A DNA stretch of 10,430 nucleotides, from positions 1 to 10,430 of the forward strand of contig DASPMP010000277.1 in NCBI GenBank assembly GCA_035626995.1, read 5' to 3'. Made by a program: the position numbers and the translations under genes. Below the pieces are notes generated by a model. It did no database searches. It was not told the origin of the DNA and was given only the letters and a program-made list of their open reading frames with translations. This DNA comes from DASPMP01 sp035626995. GTDB lineage: Bacteria > Gemmatimonadota > Gemmatimonadetes > Gemmatimonadales > Gemmatimonadaceae. This document shows positions 7,349 through 10,430 of this stretch, piece by piece. Position 1 is the stretch's first letter. Every line of letters starts with the position of its first letter.

Positions 7349-10255
7349 TCAGACCATTTCGGCGCGCCTTAACTTCTCAAACAACGCCTTGGTCTCTCGT
7401 TCCGGCTCTGCATCGAGGTCGGCGCGGAGCGTTTTCGCCAGGCGCTCGTATTGCTTCAGCGCTTCCGGCCGCTCGCCGGCACGGGCGAGCGCCAGCATCA
7501 GCTTCCGGTGCGCGGCTTCGTGCACTTCATCCGCGGCCACCACTTTCCGGAAGAAGGCCGCCGCCTCGCCGTGTCGGCCGTACTCCGCCAGGCGGTCGCC
7601 TGCCAGCAGGGCCGCATCCGCAAACAGGCGCCGCAGGTGGTCTCGGCGCTCGAGGTGCCAATCGCCGGCGTCCTCGTCCGCGAGAAAATCGCCGCGATAC
7701 AACGCGAGCGTCTCTCGCAGCGCGTCGATCGCGCGCACCACCGCGCCCGCGTCGCCCGCTGACCTGAGTGCACGCGTCTGCGCGGGCACCCGTTCCTCGA
7801 AGGTCCGCGCATCGCTACGGATACCCAGTTCCCAGGCCACGCGATACCGGTCCTGCTCGAAGACGATGAGCTCCGCCCGGCCCAGCGCCCTCCGGACGTG
7901 GTGTAGCATGACGTGAAAGTTGTTCTTTACCTGGGTTGCTGACGCCTCCGGCCAGAACACCAGGCCAATCTGCTCGCGCGTACGCCCGTCGACGTGCGAC
8001 ATCAGGTACAGGAGCAGCTCGCGGGGGCGTGCATAACGCCAGGCGTCGCTCCGCATCGGACTGCCATCACGGAGGATGATCAGTGGACCGAGCGCACGTA
8101 CCTCCAGAGGCGGCGGGTTTCCTGACGTGCGGACCTTACGGTCTGTCGATTCGCTCGCACTCTGGCCCGTCGAAGTACTTTCGGACCGATGCCTGCCCGA
8201 CGGCTGGCCCATCGCAATCCGTTCGAGCAACGCGTCGAGCGGTTCCGCGCGCCCGGCCCTCCATGCGGCGTCGAATGCAGCATCGCCTAATGACTGCCGG
8301 GCCGCTACGAGGGCCGGTTCCACCTGCTGGCGATCGGCGGTAAAAGGGGCCGCACCGATCATTTCGCGCACGGCCTCTGAGGCACCCATCAGGTAGGCTC
8401 CGCGCTCCGTCTCGTTCGAGCGAAAATGAACGAGCGCCATGAGTTGCAGCGCGCGTGCCTGCCAGTACAATGACGGATCGCGGCGTAGCGCCGCGACGGA
8501 TTCACGCAGCAGGTCGGCGGCATCCTCCTGCTCCCCGAGATGCAGCCGAACGCCTGCGAGCACCTGCAGGGCGATCGCGAGCTCGCGGTCCAACCCATAG
8601 TCTCGCGCCACAACCACGGCTTCCTCGCCCAGTGCCCGCGCGACAGCTCCTTCGCCCGTGACCACGTGATACGTGGCGAGCACCACGAGACACAGGCGGA
8701 TGCCATAGAGGTCGCTCGCCGTGCGGAACCAGTGCAGCGCCTGCTGTAGCGGCGCAACCGCGCGTTCGTCGCCGCGCTGTCCGTAGGCGATGCCGAGGTA
8801 AGCCAGCGCGTACGATTCACCGCTCACGTCATTCACGGCGCGGTGCGATTGAGCGCTTTCGTTGAGCCACAGGATTGCGTTGGCGGTATCTCCCTGCAGC
8901 GACGCCAGCACCCCGGCGCCCAAGAGGACGGCAGCGCGAGCGCGCACATCATCGCCCGCCGGCAGTGCGATAGCGCTCTCCATCCAGCGACGTCCTTCGG
9001 ACCATAGCCCGCTGGAGTACCAGAACCACCCAAGGTTGCCCGCGAGCCGCAGATATGAATCCGGATCATGCTCGCGCGTGCACGCGAGGGCGACACGAAT
9101 GTTGTCCAGCTCGCGATGCAGTCGGGGCACCCACTGCGGCCGATTCCGGGTGATCAGGTGCGGGGCGGCGTCAGCAACGAGCTGCATGTATGCGCGCGCG
9201 TGCCGGTTGCACACGCGATGATACGTGCCCGATTCCTTCAACCGGTCCGCCGCAAATTGCCGGATGGTCTCCAGCAACTGGAATCGCGCACTGCCTTCAC
9301 TCTCGCGCATGACCACGAGGGACTTGTCCACCAGCGCACCCAGCGTATCCAGGACGTCGGCGGCGTCGAGGTCAGCATCTGCCGCGACGGATTCGGCTGC
9401 GTGCAGGGTGAAGTCCCCGGCGAACATGGAGAGTCGCTGCAACAACGCACGTTCCCGTTCGTCGAGCAGGTTGTAGCTCCATTCGATGGCCTCACGCAGC
9501 GTGCGATGTCGCGGCACAGCGGTTCGCGATCCGGAGGAGAGGACGCGAAAGCTGTCGTTCAACCGCGACGCGATCTCTTCCGGTGGCAGTGCGCGGACGC
9601 GCGCGGCGGCGAGTTCGATGGCAAGTGGCAACCCGTCCAGCCGCCGGCAGATCTCCGCGACCGCGGGCACGTTGGCGGCGGTCAACCGGAACGACGCGAG
9701 CGCGGCCTGCGCGCGATCGACAAACAGACGGATGGACGGCGATTCCGGGGCGGCGCGCACGTCGTCGTTGCCCGAGGGAAGCGCGAGGCCGGGTACGAGC
9801 CACGCACGCTCCCCTCCCACGCTGAGCGCCTCGCGACTGGTCGCGAGCACATGCACCCGCGGACAGGCGCGAAGGACGTCCTCGGCCAGCGTCGCACACG
9901 CCTCGACCAGATGCTCACAATTGTCGAGGACGAGGAGCAGGTGCCGCTCACGCAGCGTATCCAGCAACGCGGCCATTGGTGCCCGGGCACCGAGCTCGAT
10001 GCCGATGACATCGAGCAGATATGTCGGAAGCAATTCCGGGTCGGCGAGCGGTGCGAGCTCCACCCATGCGACTCCGTCGCCGAACCGCGACGATACGCGG
10101 TGTGCGACTTCCGCGGCCAACCGCGTCTTGCCGCTGCCGCCAGCGCCCGTGAGCGTGATCAGCCGCGTGTTGTCGAGCAACCGACGCAAGGCGTCGACCT
10201 CGTCGTCACGGCCGATAAATGGGGTGAGAGCCACCGGCGGGGGCGCAGCGACCAC
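7349..10255 (-). CDS. STAND/NB-ARC ATPase-TPR regulator with C-terminal winged helix and BTAD
   Basis: Predicted 968-residue signal-responsive transcription regulator. The N-terminal STAND/NB-ARC-like ATPase (about 10-340) has FIGRDDEV (13-20), Walker A GAGGSGKTR (37-45, K43), Walker B LLLVLDNCEH (106-115, D111), the sensor-like LATSRE (137-142) and GLPLAIELAAAR (208-219). Residues about 350-680 are alpha-helical TPR-like repeats. A Ser/Thr-rich linker (about 684-712) leads to a winged-helix domain of the SARP/OmpR-like type (717-810, with YARPRELLLYL and the WPE region) and a BTAD domain (about 814-960, with LYRGDFLAD and the A.RKLMLALARAGERPEALKQYE helices). Known AfsR-like SARPs have the winged helix and BTAD first and ATPase-TPR last; here the order is reversed, as in MalT-type proteins with C-terminal DNA-binding domains. 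The start is GTG 10255 with AGGA only three bases upstream; no other good start was found. Targets are unknown, but the lipoprotein gene directly downstream is an obvious candidate. Confidence 0.9.
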   Translation of the reverse strand: MVAAPPPVALTPFIGRDDEVDALRRLLDNTRLITLTGAGGSGKTRLAAEVAHRVSSRFGDGVAWVELAPLADPELLPTYLLDVIGIELGARAPMAALLDTLRERHLLLVLDNCEHLVEACATLAEDVLRACPRVHVLATSREALSVGGERAWLVPGLALPSGNDDVRAAPESPSIRLFVDRAQAALASFRLTAANVPAVAEICRRLDGLPLAIELAAARVRALPPEEIASRLNDSFRVLSSGSRTAVPRHRTLREAIEWSYNLLDERERALLQRLSMFAGDFTLHAAESVAADADLDAADVLDTLGALVDKSLVVMRESEGSARFQLLETIRQFAADRLKESGTYHRVCNRHARAYMQLVADAAPHLITRNRPQWVPRLHRELDNIRVALACTREHDPDSYLRLAGNLGWFWYSSGLWSEGRRWMESAIALPAGDDVRARAAVLLGAGVLASLQGDTANAILWLNESAQSHRAVNDVSGESYALAYLGIAYGQRGDERAVAPLQQALHWFRTASDLYGIRLCLVVLATYHVVTGEGAVARALGEEAVVVARDYGLDRELAIALQVLAGVRLHLGEQEDAADLLRESVAALRRDPSLYWQARALQLMALVHFRSNETERGAYLMGASEAVREMIGAAPFTADRQQVEPALVAARQSLGDAAFDAAWRAGRAEPLDALLERIAMGQPSGRHRSESTSTGQSASESTDRKVRTSGNPPPLEVRALGPLIILRDGSPMRSDAWRYARPRELLLYLMSHVDGRTREQIGLVFWPEASATQVKNNFHVMLHHVRRALGRAELIVFEQDRYRVAWELGIRSDARTFEERVPAQTRALRSAGDAGAVVRAIDALRETLALYRGDFLADEDAGDWHLERRDHLRRLFADAALLAGDRLAEYGRHGEAAAFFRKVVAADEVHEAAHRKLMLALARAGERPEALKQYERLAKTLRADLDAEPERETKALFEKLRRAEMV

Positions 10256-10430
10256 AGTTCCTATTCTATCGGAAGAACCGGTTCCCCGTAACTGAAGTCC
10301 GTGGCCAGGGATTTACCGGAGAACGGGCTGGGATGGCAACGCTTCGGACGTGAGCGGCATCATATCTCCGACTCCAGCATCGGATCTCGCCCTTTGCGTT
10401 CAGCACTCCGCGCCCTCCTCCGCTCACCCG
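10256..10430 (-). promoter_or_regulatory. Upstream region of the large regulator
   Basis: There is no convincing ORF on either strand in these 175 bases. On the minus strand TAGAAT at 10268-10263 matches the -10 consensus at five of six positions, but it lies only seven bases before the GTG start. If used, the transcript would be essentially leaderless; no good -35 accompanies it. The perfect 10-bp palindrome GAACCGGTTC at 10275-10284 sits just upstream and is a plausible operator or overlapping promoter element. Both are sequence-only observations. Confidence 0.35.

Noticed and set aside
7349..10255. Possible STAND-type antiphage defence gene (Avs-like)
   Set aside because: The protein has no nuclease, protease or TIR effector; its C-terminus is a winged helix plus BTAD, which points to transcription control.
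9068..10291. Plus-strand ORF of 407 codons opposite the ATPase domain of the regulator
   Set aside because: It lies exactly antisense to conserved Walker A/B and NB-ARC motifs, with no recognisable fold of its own; a codon-bias shadow.

Overview
The window is GC-rich, gene-dense bacterial DNA with five genes on the minus strand and one on the plus strand. It reads like a chromosomal segment of a Gemmatimonadota-type bacterium. The basis for that is indirect: a PknB-like kinase with a transmembrane helix and a TPR-like ectodomain, an Ig-like (Big_2) plus PD40-propeller lipoprotein, a sensor-poor hybrid histidine kinase, and a very large ATPase/TPR/BTAD regulator. The lineage call is an inference from architecture and composition. 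No rRNA or tRNA gene, insertion sequence, CRISPR array or phage gene was found.

Layout, left to right. (1) 1-1338, minus: a membrane-anchored hybrid histidine kinase whose C-terminal receiver runs off the left edge still in frame. (2) 1335-4274, minus: a 979-residue transmembrane Ser/Thr kinase. Its stop codon overlaps the histidine kinase start in an ATGA junction behind a perfect AGGAGG, so the two are almost certainly co-translated. (3) 4275-4406: a short divergent intergenic region. (4) 4407-5123, plus: a DUF72/YecE-family protein. (5) 5149-5475, minus: a 108-residue remnant or miniature of an alpha/beta hydrolase, convergent with the DUF72 gene. (6) 5472-7205, minus: a lipoprotein with three Ig-like domains and a six-bladed PD40 propeller, joined to the hydrolase-like ORF by a GTGA overlap. 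(7) 7349-10255, minus: a 968-residue regulator with a STAND/NB-ARC-like ATPase, TPR-like repeats, and a C-terminal winged helix plus BTAD. This is the reverse of the domain order in AfsR-type SARPs. (8) 10256-10430: upstream non-coding DNA with a 10-bp palindrome and a possible -10 element.

How the genes may work together (inference). The left pair looks like one signalling unit: a Ser/Thr kinase with a large extracytoplasmic part, stoichiometrically coupled to a hybrid histidine kinase that has no recognisable sensor domain of its own. The right trio looks like a regulator followed by a surface or periplasmic lipoprotein and a catalytically dead-looking hydrolase fragment. Whether the lipoprotein pair is co-transcribed with the regulator or has its own promoter in the 143-bp gap cannot be decided from sequence. 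The DUF72 gene sits between the two units with no visible functional link. I do not see a clearly new multi-gene system. The most distinctive items are the domain-permuted regulator, the Ser/Thr kinase-histidine kinase fusion-like operon, and the motif-less hydrolase fragment.
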